NCBI GenBank assembly: GCA_949373155.1 | Contig: CASICK010000003.1 | Span: 1-64,000 of the forward strand | From: an uncultured Synechococcus sp. | Lineage (GTDB): Bacteria > Cyanobacteriota > Cyanobacteriia > PCC-6307 > Cyanobiaceae | Direction of reading: 5' to 3' | DNA: 64,000 bases | In this document: positions 18,153 to 26,740 of the stretch, one piece after another | Numbering within the stretch: position 1 is the stretch's first letter | How the letters are laid out: every line of letters starts with the position of its first letter | Notes under the pieces: model-generated | The model's database searches: none | What the model was told of the DNA's origin: nothing | What the model saw: the letters and a program-made list of their open reading frames with translations, nothing else | Program-made: the position numbers and the translations under genes

Positions 18153-18839
18153 ATGCAGCGTTCCTTGCGCCTGTCGTTATCGCTGAGCGGTGTTGCTGCA
18201 CTGGCACTCTCTAACGGCGCTCTGCTGCCTGCTGCTGCTCAAGAGGAGGCAGCGCAGATGATCTCGGGGTGATGGAGATCAACCTCAAGGATGCGGTCAA
18301 GTTCAACTGGGGTTTTCAAGGCGCACTGCAAGGAGCAGGCACACCAAACCAAGCAGGCATTGGTGGGTTCTTGCCAATCGCTGTTGGCGAGAACAGTGTG
18401 TTCTTTGCTGATGTGCTGCTCAATGCCAACTTTGCTGATTACGGCAGCAACAGCAGCATCATCAATACAGAGGTTGCTGGCACCACGATCAGCACCTCAT
18501 CACGGCTTGGTTATCGCTGGCTGAATAGTGACCGCAGCTGGATGTATGGCGCTGAACGGCTGGTTATGACAGCCGCCCGATGAATACAGGTGGAACTGAT
18601 ACAGGGATCAATGTCAGCGGCACAGAGAAGAGTGCTTTCTTCCAGCAGGTTGCAGTCAATGCAGAAGCAGTCTCTAATAGCTGGAACTTCAATGCCTATG
18701 CCTTGATTCCTGTTGGTGATACAGAGCAACAGCTCAATAGGTTTATCAAGGCGGCGCGCTTGATACCTACGGGCTTGATGTTGGTTATTTCCAAGAGCAT
18801 CAAACATTGGTCTATCGTGGCGTTTCCTACGTCAAATGA
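18153..18839 (+). pseudogene. Outer-membrane barrel protein pseudogene
   Basis: An ATG with a signal peptide (QRSLRLSLSLSGVAALALS) runs into a stop at about 18271. The product continues in another frame (MEINLKDAVKFNWGFQGALQ to SRLGYRWLNSDRSWMYG), shifts again near 18548-18570 and continues as NTGGTDTGINVSGTEK and NFNAYALIPVGDTEQQL, then a third break leads to a short end YRGVSYVK. The alternating aromatic pattern resembles inverse-autotransporter-like or porin-like beta-barrels of marine Synechococcus, and the rest of the barrel is missing. Several indels and a deletion make this a true pseudogene rather than one sequencing error. Confidence 0.8.
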
Positions 18840-18857
18840 ACCAGAGAGCCCATATCA

Positions 18858-18886
18858 AACCCCTCGATTTGGCAGGGGTTTTTTAT
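18858..18886 (+). terminator. Terminator of the barrel pseudogene
   Basis: AACCCCT-CGATTTGGC-AGGGGTT followed by a T-run, 19 bases after the pseudogene stop. The hairpin is intact although the gene is not. Confidence 0.85.
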
Positions 18887-19062
18887 TGCAGCGGGGATTG
18901 CTTTATGCAGTCAGTGCATTAGATGAATTGTTGTGGCTTACCTTGAGGATTTTCTGAAGATACTAGACTTGCAAATCCAAACAAAACAGAGATAGGCCTA
19001 CTACTACACGGAGCTAGCTCCCTAGCTAGTGGCTTGAAACTAAGGACACTAAGGAAAGAGTT

Positions 19063-19135
19063 GATGAATAATCCTGAAGTCATTGAGGCTGGTAAGTACT
19101 ATGGAATAACAAGTGATGAGGAGAACAATCAATGA
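19063..19135 (+). CDS. Very short ORF coupled to the next gene
   Basis: MNNPEVIEAGKYYGITSDEE and three more residues, 23 in all, ending in an ATGA overlap with the gene at 19132. The frame is open upstream to about 18950 without an ATG, so this may be the tail of a longer or damaged gene. Confidence 0.35.
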
Positions 19136-19353
19136 CTATCTACACAATCATTCTTACCAAAACAACAGGAGAGACACAAACCCAATGGACTTCTGAGTCA
19201 TTTGAGAAGATTATGAAATTATGGGAAGAGGAGAAGAGCGAACAGGATAAGTTCAGCAAGATTGATATGGAGTTAGTTCTTTATAAGGATGATGAAGTTA
19301 TAGATGACTATGAAATCATTGATGCTCAACGAGAGTGGATAGTCATTGACTAA
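19132..19353 (+). CDS. Small acidic protein, unknown (73 aa)
   Basis: 73 residues, rich in Glu, Lys and Asp, with two strand-like ends (MTIYTIILTK and DAQREWIVID). A ribosome site GAGGAG lies 10 bases upstream. AT-rich codons unlike the flanking core genes suggest acquired DNA. No family recognised. Confidence 0.6.
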   Translation: MTIYTIILTKTTGETQTQWTSESFEKIMKLWEEEKSEQDKFSKIDMELVLYKDDEVIDDYEIIDAQREWIVID

Positions 19354-19393
19354 CGTATAAACCTACTATGTCGGCTATGAAGATGGTGAGGAA

Positions 19394-19534
19394 ATGTTTA
19401 TCGAACGCAATGGCTTTATGTTTGAAGCATTAGCGAGTTGTTATGAGGCAATCAACGAACTACCAGAGGAGTTCAACCTAGTTGAAGATGGGAGAGGCAG
19501 GCTGAAGGCTTGGCAGAAGGGCGTGAGTCTTTAA
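19394..19534 (+). CDS. Very small protein (46 aa), unknown
   Basis: 46 residues, MFIERNGFMFEALASCYEAI then NELPEEFNLVEDG. Starts 40 bases after the previous small gene with GAGG just upstream. The frame extends upstream as TYYVGYEDGEE without an earlier ATG. Composition looks coding; function unknown. Confidence 0.45.
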   Translation: MFIERNGFMFEALASCYEAINELPEEFNLVEDGRGRLKAWQKGVSL

Positions 19535-19803
19535 CCCATCTTGGGGGTAGGTCAGAAGCGAAGACAAGTTGGATGGGGTGAACTATTCGCTTGAGCTGCT
19601 TGTTATCGAAAAACTTGCTCAAGCATGCCTTCGCCGACTGATCCTCAGCCAGGTGAACACCAATCAGCTTTCGTTCCATTGCTGAAATGAGCCCGAGTTC
19701 GACCTGCATCACAATCAGCTTCAACCTTCCAGATATCTCCATCGGCAGCCCGATGCTGAAAACAGACTGGCGATGTTGAAGTCCGCCAGTGAGGGAAGGA
19801 GAC
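19535..19803. other. Gap without a convincing gene
   Basis: About 270 bases. A minus-strand frame of 110 residues spans it and the end of the small gene at 19394, but it shows no domain and no ribosome site. I leave it unassigned. Confidence 0.4.
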
Positions 19804-20265
19804 ATGCATCGCTTTATCAGCAGCCCACTTCAAACCGCGGTCGCTGCAGTTGTCTCGATGGGAATTGCGCAAGCTCTTTTTTTGCCAGACCCTTATTGGG
19901 CGCCTATCTCAGCAATCGTTTGCTCCTTAGACGCTTTTGAGGGCGCCTCAGCTACGGCGCGTCGTCGCCTTTTAGGGACTCTTCTCGGAGTTCTTCTAGC
20001 AGCACTGCAAGTAAGTTTTGCAGCATATAACCTCGTCAATTACGGGTTAGCGATTGCTTTGCTGGGGGTGCTGTGTAGTGCCGCAAGGCTGCACCCAAGC
20101 TCACTGAGATTTGGCGCCATAGCCCTAACGGTTGTTGTCAGTGATCCAGACAAAACTGCGGTTTGGTTCACAGCTGGAGCAAGATTTGTCGATGTTTCCC
20201 TTGGGATAGCGGTTGCTCTACTGGTGGTTAAAGCCTGGCCCAAAGTCAAAAACCAAGATCAATAA
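19804..20265 (+). CDS. Short FUSC-family membrane protein
   Basis: 153 residues with four to five hydrophobic helices. The segment LFLPDPYWAPISAIV followed by ATARRRLLGTLLGVLLAAL is the hallmark of the FUSC / aromatic acid exporter family N-terminal domain. Full-length exporters are far longer, so this is a domain-sized stand-alone version, a form also seen in other bacteria. ATG 19804 follows a strong GAAGGAGA ribosome site. It may export aromatic or other organic acids from the cell; no partner gene is next to it. Confidence 0.75.
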   Translation: MHRFISSPLQTAVAAVVSMGIAQALFLPDPYWAPISAIVCSLDAFEGASATARRRLLGTLLGVLLAALQVSFAAYNLVNYGLAIALLGVLCSAARLHPSSLRFGAIALTVVVSDPDKTAVWFTAGARFVDVSLGIAVALLVVKAWPKVKNQDQ

Positions 20266-20316
20266 AAAAGCCGCGTGTGATGCCCTGTGCCTGAAAATGA
20301 TCCTGGCTGTTTTGAT

Positions 20317-20532
20317 TTATCCAATCCCCATCATTGGGGCCATCCATTCAGCATGAATTGCTGCAAGCATAGACATGTCAAAGGCATGAACAGCTGGATT
20401 GGTTTTATCGGCAACCCATAAAACTCCAAACGGAGCATTAATAGCAAGTTGCAACCTCCAACGCCAAGTCACGATTTTCCAAATCTTCTGGGGGAGAGAC
20501 TTTGGCTCCATAGCTGGATCTATCATCATCAT
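20317..20532 (-). CDS. Small membrane-associated protein (71 aa)
   Basis: 71 residues with Trp-rich and hydrophobic parts (IWKIVTWRWRLQLAINAPFG, and AAIHAEWMAPMMGIG). Three consecutive ATGs mark the start. No family recognised; composition argues for a real product. Convergent with the FUSC gene. Confidence 0.55.
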   Translation of the reverse strand: MMMIDPAMEPKSLPQKIWKIVTWRWRLQLAINAPFGVLWVADKTNPAVHAFDMSMLAAIHAEWMAPMMGIG

Positions 20533-20598
20533 CGCCCAATGAATTGATAATATGGCACATCTTTAGCTAAACTGTGTTTTCGCTAAAGAAGAGGCGAG

Positions 20599-20811
20599 TT
20601 ACATACCACTCTCTACCTCCATAGGGCCTTGATTTGTTCGAACGAACCCACAAAGGGATTCCCTTCGCTTAAACACTGATGAAGGGGAAGTGTTATGAAT
20701 CTTGGCTAATTCCGAGATCAGGCCTCGAGGCCATCGATGCGGATGATGGATGGTTGCTTCGAGAATTGCCTCATCAAGTTGCGGCTTCAATTTTGTGCGT
20801 TTTCTAGTCAT
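20599..20811 (-). CDS. Small basic helix-turn-helix-like protein (70 aa)
   Basis: 70 residues, basic (MTRKRTKLKPQLDEAI). The middle LISELAKIHNTSPSSVFKRR reads like a helix-turn-helix recognition unit. It may be a small regulator. No known family. Confidence 0.5.
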   Translation of the reverse strand: MTRKRTKLKPQLDEAILEATIHHPHRWPRGLISELAKIHNTSPSSVFKRRESLCGFVRTNQGPMEVESGM

Positions 20812-20852
20812 TTTCCTCAGTTCAAGAAAAAACCAAAAGGTTTTATTCTAAT

Positions 20853-21018
20853 TCAAGAATTGCTATGATCAGATGATTTTTTTTGCAATTCTTCGTTTGC
20901 TTCAATTGCTAAGTCCTGAGTATTCTTAGTATCGAGGGCATACACTTTTGCCTCATGTAATTCTCCTTGAAGATCCTTAACCTGCCTTGGTAGTAATGAA
21001 CAGAGGCAGGTGTTTCAT
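20853..21018 (-). pseudogene. Frameshifted small helical protein gene
   Basis: ATG 21018 starts MKHLPLFITTKAG then stops. Removing one base near the CCTGCCTTGG at 20981-20990 joins it to QVKDLQGELHEAKVYALDTK and on to EELQKKSSDHSNS, ending at 20853. The rebuilt 55-residue protein is a convincing charged helix. The second part has no start of its own. Decay or a base-calling error. Confidence 0.5.
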
Positions 21019-21036
21019 GTGTTAGTTGAACAGGTG

Positions 21037-21062
21037 GGAGCCCCACAGGTGTGGGGCTTTTG
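21037..21062 (+). terminator. Hairpin with T-run
   Basis: AGCCCCACAGGTGTGGGGCT followed by TTT. The T-run follows on the plus strand, but the nearest gene end is that of the minus-strand gene stopping at 21072, so it may serve both directions. Confidence 0.55.
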
Positions 21063-21071
21063 TGTAGGTGA

Positions 21072-21242
21072 TTAGCCAGCTACAGCTGAAATGCTGTATG
21101 GAGCTTCTGGGGAGCTGGTGGGCATTGGATCAAGCTTGCCAAGTGCCAACGCTTTGGCCCGTACGTACATCTCGCTTGATGTGGCACCAGCAGCTTCCAT
21201 TGCTTTGGCGACGACGTCCCAGTTGCGAACTTCGGTAGACAT
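21072..21242 (-). CDS. Small protein (56 aa), unknown
   Basis: 56 residues: MSTEVRNWDVVAKAMEAAGA and then SSEMYVRAKALALGKLDPMP. Helical N-terminal part, Pro/Ser-rich tail. The frame opens further upstream, but ATG 21242 gives the most natural N-terminus. No family recognised. Confidence 0.5.
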   Translation of the reverse strand: MSTEVRNWDVVAKAMEAAGATSSEMYVRAKALALGKLDPMPTSSPEAPYSISAVAG

Positions 21243-21439
21243 TTGTGGCTGTTTTGAAGGTGAAACAATCATTGCCAGCCAAGTGACTTGGTCGTGACAG
21301 TGAAATCCGTCAAGGAACCGAACACGCGAAACGAGTCGTTTCTCGATAAGCCCCGCGTGGTGCTGCATGTCTCATCAGGTATTCACCACGATCAAATGGT
21401 GTGGCGTTCTCTCTGACGGCTATCAGTCTTGGATGTCAC

Positions 21440-21563
21440 GTGGCATTGAGCAGTTTTAAAGGGATGTAGCGGGTGAGGTGAGGTCGAGACTGAGTTGCAG
21501 CAGCTCACCGAGATGGTGCAAGCTCTGATGGAGCAGTTGGCACAAGAAAGAGCAAGAGGATGA
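21440..21563 (+). pseudogene. Decayed copy of a small helical gene
   Basis: With two small frame changes this stretch reads DVAGEVETELQQLTEMVQAL then MEQLAQERARG, ending in an ATGA overlap with the next gene. A similar stretch lies at 22920-23030 (DELGRDVTAEVQPEWMV). The likeness points to two remnants of one small gene family. Confidence 0.4.
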
Positions 21564-21883
21564 GATTCGATCTGGCTCAATATCTGAGAAGCCATCGATT
21601 AAACGGCTTGGTCGAGATTGAAGATCTCGCGGCGTACTGCACCCATCACAAAATCCAGGTGGAATACATCTCCAAACAAGAGCTAGATGCATCCATCGAC
21701 CCAGCGACCACAACTGCCCAATGTGTTCTGGAATCTGAAGGTGGGGTCTGCATAAGGTTTACCGCTCACACTGGAGAAGTCATAACCATTCGAATGTCGG
21801 AATATCTAGTAGAGCTTTATCGATCAAGAGCCGCTGAGAACCAAAAGCTCGCGCACTTCTCAAAATCATTATTTCAGGAATGA
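21560..21883 (+). CDS. Hypothetical protein (107 aa)
   Basis: 107 residues, no domain recognised. It contains a strand-rich C-terminal half (CVLESEGGVCIRFTAHTGEV) after a helical start (MRFDLAQYLRSHRLNGLVEI). The stop overlaps the start of a 32-residue ORF (ATGA at 21880-21883), and a larger gene follows, so this looks like a three-gene unit. Function unknown. Confidence 0.65.
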   Translation: MRFDLAQYLRSHRLNGLVEIEDLAAYCTHHKIQVEYISKQELDASIDPATTTAQCVLESEGGVCIRFTAHTGEVITIRMSEYLVELYRSRAAENQKLAHFSKSLFQE

Positions 21884-21978
21884 TGTCCAGGATCTCCGCT
21901 CAGTTGAAAGACCTTCCCCAACCGTTGGAAGCACTTCAAGTTGAAGTTGCAGGGCTTCTTTGCATCTTGCTTCGGTAG
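21880..21978 (+). CDS. Very small ORF (32 aa) in a coupled unit
   Basis: MMSRISAQLKDLPQPLEALQ and 12 more residues. Its ATG overlaps the previous stop and it ends 9 bases before the next start. Real translation is plausible from this arrangement only. Confidence 0.4.
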   Translation: MMSRISAQLKDLPQPLEALQVEVAGLLCILLR

Positions 21979-21987
21979 CCTCATCAG

Positions 21988-22497
21988 ATGGCAGATCCGA
22001 CCACTCTCGTCAGCTCCTTGATCAATGAGCTGAAAGGTCAGTTGGCTCAGTCAGCGAGGGAGCTGAAGATGAGAGATGGCTGGGACTTGGGTTGTCCAGT
22101 GATGGTTATCGACACCCGGAAAGATCCAAAGCGAGTCATTGCTTCGACTATTCGCGGAGTGACGGGAGTCATCACCACGTCTCGTGTCATCGACCATCCT
22201 TTGATGAGGGCGTTTATGGCGAGACATAAGGAGGTAGGGGCAGAGGAAGCGGTCACTGAGCTCATCAACGGTCCTGATGGTGAGGAGTTCGCTGAGGTGT
22301 GGGACTCCTACGTGAAAGAAAGAGACGAGACAGGACTGGCTTGTTGGTCCCATGACGACGCTGCGAAGTTCGCCAGTAAGTCGAGGGAAGCTTTTGAAGA
22401 TGGTTGTTTGGCTTGTGTCGCCATCACAGAAGGAGACGAGGGAGACGACGTGGGAGTTTTGACCTTTCAGGTCAAGTCTGAGTGGCTTACGCAGTGA
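21988..22497 (+). CDS. Hypothetical protein (169 aa)
   Basis: 169 residues, acidic, no signal peptide. Recognisable only as a mixed alpha/beta protein; segments such as WDLGCPVMVIDTRKDPKRVI and ACVAITEGDEGDDVGVLTF look folded. No family known to me. It is the last gene of a unit beginning at 21560. Confidence 0.7.
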   Translation: MADPTTLVSSLINELKGQLAQSARELKMRDGWDLGCPVMVIDTRKDPKRVIASTIRGVTGVITTSRVIDHPLMRAFMARHKEVGAEEAVTELINGPDGEEFAEVWDSYVKERDETGLACWSHDDAAKFASKSREAFEDGCLACVAITEGDEGDDVGVLTFQVKSEWLTQ

Positions 22498-23173
22498 GAA
22501 GAACCACGAGTACTTCTCTCTATGGCGGTTATTAGTGTCTTGCGGTGGGTTGAGTTCATGCAGGCATGGCATTGAGTCACGGTTCTAGACCCCTGTGTCT
22601 TGATTGGCTTCAACCCTTTCCACACTTTTACCCCAGTTCTGAACAACCCAGTTCTGAACAACCTTGGAAGAGGAGGTTCAATTATTTGCTATGCAATAGA
22701 AAAGGGTCGAAACCCTGGGAAGGTTCTATGCACACCTCCTGGATTCAATGGGTTGAAAGGTGACGACTTTTCCGCGCTTGTGCTCTGACCGGGTGATCTT
22801 CACTATCAGAGTTTTGTTGGCTATCGCATCAAGTGCCTGAAGAGCCTTCTGGCGTGCATTGCCCTCAAGCTGTTGAGCCATCTATCTGTTCAGAGCAAGC
22901 TCAGTTGGCTCGATAGCCCGGCATGGATGAGCTTGGAAGGGATGTGACTGCTGAGGTCCAGCCTGAGTGGATGGTGCCGATGCTGTGATCGCTAGGTCCT
23001 CAGTTAGTTGCACAAGAGCTGATCGACTTCAGAGGTGTTCATCAAGATCATCAACACAAATGTGTTCGAGGCTGAAAAACGAAGGCAGCGAGAGGCAATG
23101 AAGGCTCATTTAGACAGCCTTGAAGTCGGCAGAGCTCAAGTGATCGACGTTTGATCCAACGATTGTGTTATCA
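22498..23173. other. Gene-poor 680-base stretch with decay products
   Basis: No convincing gene. It contains a 15-bp tandem duplication at 22632-22661 and, at about 22920-23030, a remnant related to the decayed small gene at 21440-21563. Short frames here have no coherent composition. Confidence 0.5.
22632..22661 (+). repeat. 15-bp tandem duplication
   Basis: CCCAGTTCTGAACAA occurs twice in direct succession, perfectly matched. Confidence 0.9.
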
Positions 23174-23356
23174 ATGGATCACGCCAAAGTGCCCGATAAA
23201 GAGCCCACTGCGCGAGAACAGATAACCTTTTTTTCAATGAATCGAAAAACACTGCCTACAGAGCGTGGCCCCGTAGCTTCGAGACCAAACGTGTCCACGA
23301 CAACCAAAAAGCAACCAGAATTAATCACCTGGGAAGACCTTATTGGTAAACGCTAA
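23174..23356 (+). CDS. Small basic hypothetical protein (60 aa)
   Basis: 60 residues, Lys/Arg/Pro/Thr-rich and probably disordered (MDHAKVPDKEPTAREQITFF). Ends with ITWEDLIGKR. A GTG at 23165 is an alternative start. Function unknown. Confidence 0.4.
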   Translation: MDHAKVPDKEPTAREQITFFSMNRKTLPTERGPVASRPNVSTTTKKQPELITWEDLIGKR

Positions 23357-23405
23357 ATATGGTGCTTGAAGGCGATAGCTAAGCGCTAGATGTGGTGCTT
23401 GAAGG
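23348..23405 (+). repeat. Imperfect direct repeat (25 bp, 8-bp spacer)
   Basis: AAACGCTAAATATGGTGCTT and AAGCGCTAGATGTGGTGCTT, both followed by GAAGG, at 23348-23372 and 23381-23405. The first copy covers the stop of the small gene. Confidence 0.75.
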
Positions 23406-23570
23406 GATCTCATCATAGGGACTGCGTGCGAGTGCATCGCTTTCAAGCAGCTCGGAGCTTCAATAAGCAACATCATTTGAAAGATCCCTAAGGGGTAGCA
23501 GCGCCAAGCTCAAAGTCGCTGCCTGGCAAGTCATTGACGTGTTGCCCTGCTTCAGGAGTTGTTAAAGGTA

Positions 23571-23873
23571 CTAGGAGTGATCAAAGGGCTGAAGCATGGT
23601 TGCATCAATGTCCGCCTCTGGATTGAGCTTCAAAACCATCCACAAAAGCATTGCTGAGCAGGCCTTGTCATCAGCTCCATAGTCGTATTTCCAGTCTTTG
23701 ATCATGCCGACAAGCTCATGCTGAGCATTGGTGATGAACTCCTCAGTCCATTCCTGCATGGCGCAACCATTCAAGTCATCAATAGCTTCACTGATCGCCT
23801 GTGGTTCAGAGACAGTTTTGCTGTTATCCCAGATGTCGATGCTGTGCTGAACCGCGTCGTTAGCCAGTTTCAA
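23571..23873 (-). CDS. Hypothetical protein (100 aa)
   Basis: 100 residues, acidic and helical (VQHSIDIWDNSKTVSEPQAI, IDDLNGCAMQEWTEEFI). No family recognised. It lies 49 bases after the tautomerase-like gene on the same strand. Confidence 0.6.
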   Translation of the reverse strand: MKLANDAVQHSIDIWDNSKTVSEPQAISEAIDDLNGCAMQEWTEEFITNAQHELVGMIKDWKYDYGADDKACSAMLLWMVLKLNPEADIDATMLQPFDHS

Positions 23874-23921
23874 CTGCTTAGCTCACTTCCTTGGCGACTG
23901 AGATACATCCCGTTGATGAAC

Positions 23922-24323
23922 TCAGCGTTTTGAGTCCGCTTCCTCATGTAGCAACTGAGCAACCCCATTCCCAAAAGACCAGTCTTCGCGTTGTGTGGGA
24001 CTAATGCTGATGAAGAGGTCTTCTTTACGAATTCCTTGTTTCTCAAGCTCTTCAGCAAGGACCTTGAAAAGCTCAAGCTTTAACTCCTTGCTTCTGGGTG
24101 AAGATGTGATTTGAAGAAGAAGGGGTGGATGGACTGATCGTTTGATACCCCACATGCTGCGACTGATGCGCATTCGTGATTTTGGTCGTTCGTTGATGAT
24201 GTAATAGCCGCCATTCACTGGGATTCCCCATGCTTTCACAAAGCATGAGTGAATCGTGCTTTGGAGTTGATCAATGGCTTCTTCAGTCATCCCTTCTGTA
24301 ATATTAATCGTAATGAGTGGCAT
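23922..24323 (-). CDS. Tautomerase-superfamily protein
   Basis: 133 residues beginning MPLITINITEGMTEEAIDQL. Pro right after the start Met is the catalytic base of the 4-oxalocrotonate tautomerase / MIF superfamily. The length and a C-terminal half with EDLFISISPTQREDWSFGNG fit the longer tautomerase_2-like members, which repeat the beta-alpha-beta unit (DxxWSFGNG is typical). It likely acts on a small keto or enol acid; substrate unknown. Cytoplasmic. Confidence 0.8.
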   Translation of the reverse strand: MPLITINITEGMTEEAIDQLQSTIHSCFVKAWGIPVNGGYYIINERPKSRMRISRSMWGIKRSVHPPLLLQITSSPRSKELKLELFKVLAEELEKQGIRKEDLFISISPTQREDWSFGNGVAQLLHEEADSKR

Positions 24324-24597
24324 CCTTTAGTGTGAATTCTATGCTTCTTTGATAGCATACATTATTGGTCGATGTTGTCCTCACTTGTTTAATAATTTAT
24401 CCTCGCTGTTTCGCAAGATCTTATGATAATCTCTTTCTTAGGTGTTGAGAGTGTGACTATTCATGATGTTAATTTGTCATGATTGTAGCCCAAATTCGTC
24501 CTTTTGTTGCTTTTAAGGGGCCTTAGTTGACGGGCACTTTGCTGATCAGAATGCGAGACTCATTCCAATCTTCAATGGTCCTCTAGTTTAGGCTTCA
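24324..24597. other. AT-rich gap
   Basis: About 270 bases, AT-rich. I see no gene, RNA or strong hairpin. Confidence 0.4.
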
Positions 24598-24777
24598 ATG
24601 GCATCTAAAGAGAACATTCGAGCTGTATTTGTGGACCCTCAGCTTGAAGGAATGGATGGTCTCTATCAAGCGATCGGAGAGGTGCTGAAGGACGGTATTA
24701 ACTTTGTTCGCGCTTCTGCCTTGGTTGTTCAATCTCGTACTGATTCCTCTACGGCCTGGATCAGATTTTGTGTTTAA
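24598..24777 (+). CDS. Small hypothetical protein (59 aa)
   Basis: 59 residues: MASKENIRAVFVDPQLEGMD, then a helical middle and VRASALVVQSRTDSSTAW. The composition is balanced and protein-like. No family recognised. Confidence 0.55.
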   Translation: MASKENIRAVFVDPQLEGMDGLYQAIGEVLKDGINFVRASALVVQSRTDSSTAWIRFCV

Positions 24778-25090
24778 TCTGCGAGCCAATTCCGTGAAGC
24801 GCCAAGGAGTCAGAGTGCCTTGCCGTCTTAGAAGACTATTGCAAAAAGCATGTTGGAGCTTGAATGGTCTAGTGCTTCGTTGATGGGTATGAGTAGTGAA
24901 ATCACAGCGAATATCTTGTGCCTTATTTCATGTACGATCTAGCGATTGCCGAATCTAAGATCAAAACAGCATAACCGCGTTAAACTAGTAATTAAATATA
25001 TTATTATGTGCTAACTTGATTTAAGCCTATACGTATTTATTTAGATATTTTGCTTTAATAATGATGTGAGGAAAATGATTTGATTGATAA
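24778..25090. other. AT-rich gap of about 310 bases
   Basis: No gene is supported. Very AT-rich towards the right end (24990-25085). Confidence 0.4.
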
Positions 25091-25303
25091 TTAATCTCCT
25101 TCTTCAACTTTGGGGTTTTCTGCCGTCCATGCTCTCTCGAGAGCATTCACATTTGCATTTCGTTCAGGAGACTCAACAATGACGTTGACGTTGCGCTTGG
25201 CAAGAATCAAACGCACCAGAGAAACCAAAAACCAGTATGCCGTGGCAAAAAGCAAACTGAAGTAGACAAAACGCATTCTCTCTCCATTGCTGTTTGAGCT
25301 CAT
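25091..25303 (-). CDS. Small single-span membrane protein (70 aa)
   Basis: 70 residues with one transmembrane helix (FVYFSLLFATAYWFLVSLVR) followed by a basic then acidic tail. The start is placed at ATG 25303 because the upstream extension has no membrane or domain character and approaches the divergent gene. Function unknown. Confidence 0.6.
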   Translation of the reverse strand: MSSNSNGERMRFVYFSLLFATAYWFLVSLVRLILAKRNVNVIVESPERNANVNALERAWTAENPKVEEGD

Positions 25304-25403
25304 GGTAAGTGCAGCGTGTGGGGCACTGCGGCATTGCAATTCCGTTTTGTTGCCTTCTGCTTGAGAACCGTCTCCCTTGACCAACGTCCTCGTGACGAGT
25401 TTG

Positions 25404-25751
25404 ATGGAACACTTTGTGGTTGCAGCGATGCAGAACGATGCTCTTAAAGCGTTGATCTCTGATTTGGGAGAGGGGATCGTGATTGATCAAGAGCTGCTTG
25501 AGGGTTGCTCCGTTGCCGCCCATGACCTCGACGACATGGACGCTGTTCAAGCTGCTGAGGTTGCAGCCCATGTGTTTCTCACAATGTTCGAAACGGAGGT
25601 TTTGGATCAGACCGGTGAGAGTGCAGAGCCTGAAGAGGGCGAATGGTCTGGGTTCGTGAATGGGTTTCGCTTCGTCATTGAACGGGATGATGATGGTGAC
25701 CTCGTGGTGGATTTCAGTGATGATCCCTCCGGGACTCCTAGCGATGCTTGA
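25404..25751 (+). CDS. Acidic hypothetical protein (115 aa)
   Basis: 115 residues, strongly acidic. Segments MQNDALKALISDLGEGIVID and GFRFVIERDDDGDLVVDFSD look folded. A TTG at 25377 would add nine residues. No family recognised. Confidence 0.6.
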   Translation: MEHFVVAAMQNDALKALISDLGEGIVIDQELLEGCSVAAHDLDDMDAVQAAEVAAHVFLTMFETEVLDQTGESAEPEEGEWSGFVNGFRFVIERDDDGDLVVDFSDDPSGTPSDA

Positions 25752-25811
25752 GGCAGACCCCAATGGCGCGTAAGAGTTTGTTTATGACAGGTAGAGCCTC
25801 AAGGTCGTGGC

Positions 25812-25964
25812 ATGCGGATTGAGAAAGTTGAGCAGGTTGCTGCCTTGATCATTACGGCGGGGCTCGTGCTTGGAAATTTTGTGATGTTCACTCCATGGAG
25901 GAATGACCAGGATCCTCGTAACCGCCAAGCACCTACGCTTCAATCGCAGCCTGAGCGACCTTGA
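25812..25964 (+). CDS. Small membrane protein (50 aa)
   Basis: 50 residues with one membrane helix (VAALIITAGLVLGNFVMF) and a polar, Pro/Gln-rich tail. Follows the acidic gene by 60 bases. Function unknown. Confidence 0.55.
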   Translation: MRIEKVEQVAALIITAGLVLGNFVMFTPWRNDQDPRNRQAPTLQSQPERP

Positions 25965-25978
25965 TTGCTGATTAGCGA

Positions 25979-26209
25979 TTGCTACCTGAGATTGATGCTG
26001 AGGGTTTGGTTAGTGATGCAGTTCGTTGTGATCACGGCAAGAAAGCTTTATGCTCTGATCCCTCGGAGATTAAAATTTTGGGAAATTACACAGTCGCCAT
26101 TCTTGCAACCATTGGCCTCGTGGTTGTTTTTACTGTTCCTGTTGTCTGGCAGTTTTTGCAACCCAACGATGATGATTTTGGTGATATCAGTAAAAAGCCA
26201 AAGCAATAA
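25979..26209 (+). CDS. Small membrane protein (76 aa)
   Basis: 76 residues. A soluble N-terminal part with two Cys (SDAVRCDHGKKALCSD) and a membrane helix near residues 37-58 (YTVAILATIGLVVVFTVPVV), then an acidic end. The only start in frame after the upstream stop is a TTG. Function unknown. Confidence 0.55.
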   Translation: MLPEIDAEGLVSDAVRCDHGKKALCSDPSEIKILGNYTVAILATIGLVVVFTVPVVWQFLQPNDDDFGDISKKPKQ

Positions 26210-26289
26210 CGATGCTTGCTGTAATAGAATTGGTAATACTATTGGCTTTAATATTTAAACTTTCGCGAGCGACTGTCAACTAAATACAC

Positions 26290-26496
26290 TTACTCAATTG
26301 GTTTATTTTTCTCTTTAGAATAGCTTGCTATTCTCTCTTCTGGGGTTAGATATTCTTTGATGATTGGGGATTCTTCGCCTGCTTCGAGGGCTTTGATATC
26401 TCGTTCGATGTTATCGATGAAAAGCTTATTCCCATTTGCTTTGGCAATACTTAGGACTTTTTTCAATCTCTCTAGCAGTTGCTCGTAGTCGCTCAT
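26290..26496 (-). CDS. Small coiled-coil-like protein (68 aa)
   Basis: 68 residues, charged and helical (MSDYEQLLERLKKVLSIAKA). The frame continues upstream to 26748 but that part is not protein-like. Function unknown. Confidence 0.55.
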   Translation of the reverse strand: MSDYEQLLERLKKVLSIAKANGNKLFIDNIERDIKALEAGEESPIIKEYLTPEERIASYSKEKNKPIE

Positions 26497-26740
26497 TGAT
26501 TTTTTGTAGCTATCGCTGATGGATGATGAACGTTTGGCTTCAGAGCCTTCCCTTCTCACAGCCTTACAGGCTTGGATGCTTTTGCTCGTTTGGCAATGCG
26601 CCTTAACACCGATGCCAGTTGTTGATGGCCAGCACAAACTGTAGGTATGAGATCGGAGGAGCTTTGACAGACGACACTCCACCTGAGTCTTCAGCAGTAT
26701 CAAGCTGATCTCAGCTGACTGCTGTAACAGTCTCAACGAG

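Noticed and set aside
19473..19805. 110-residue minus-strand frame
   Set aside because: It crosses a likelier plus-strand small gene and has no recognisable domain.
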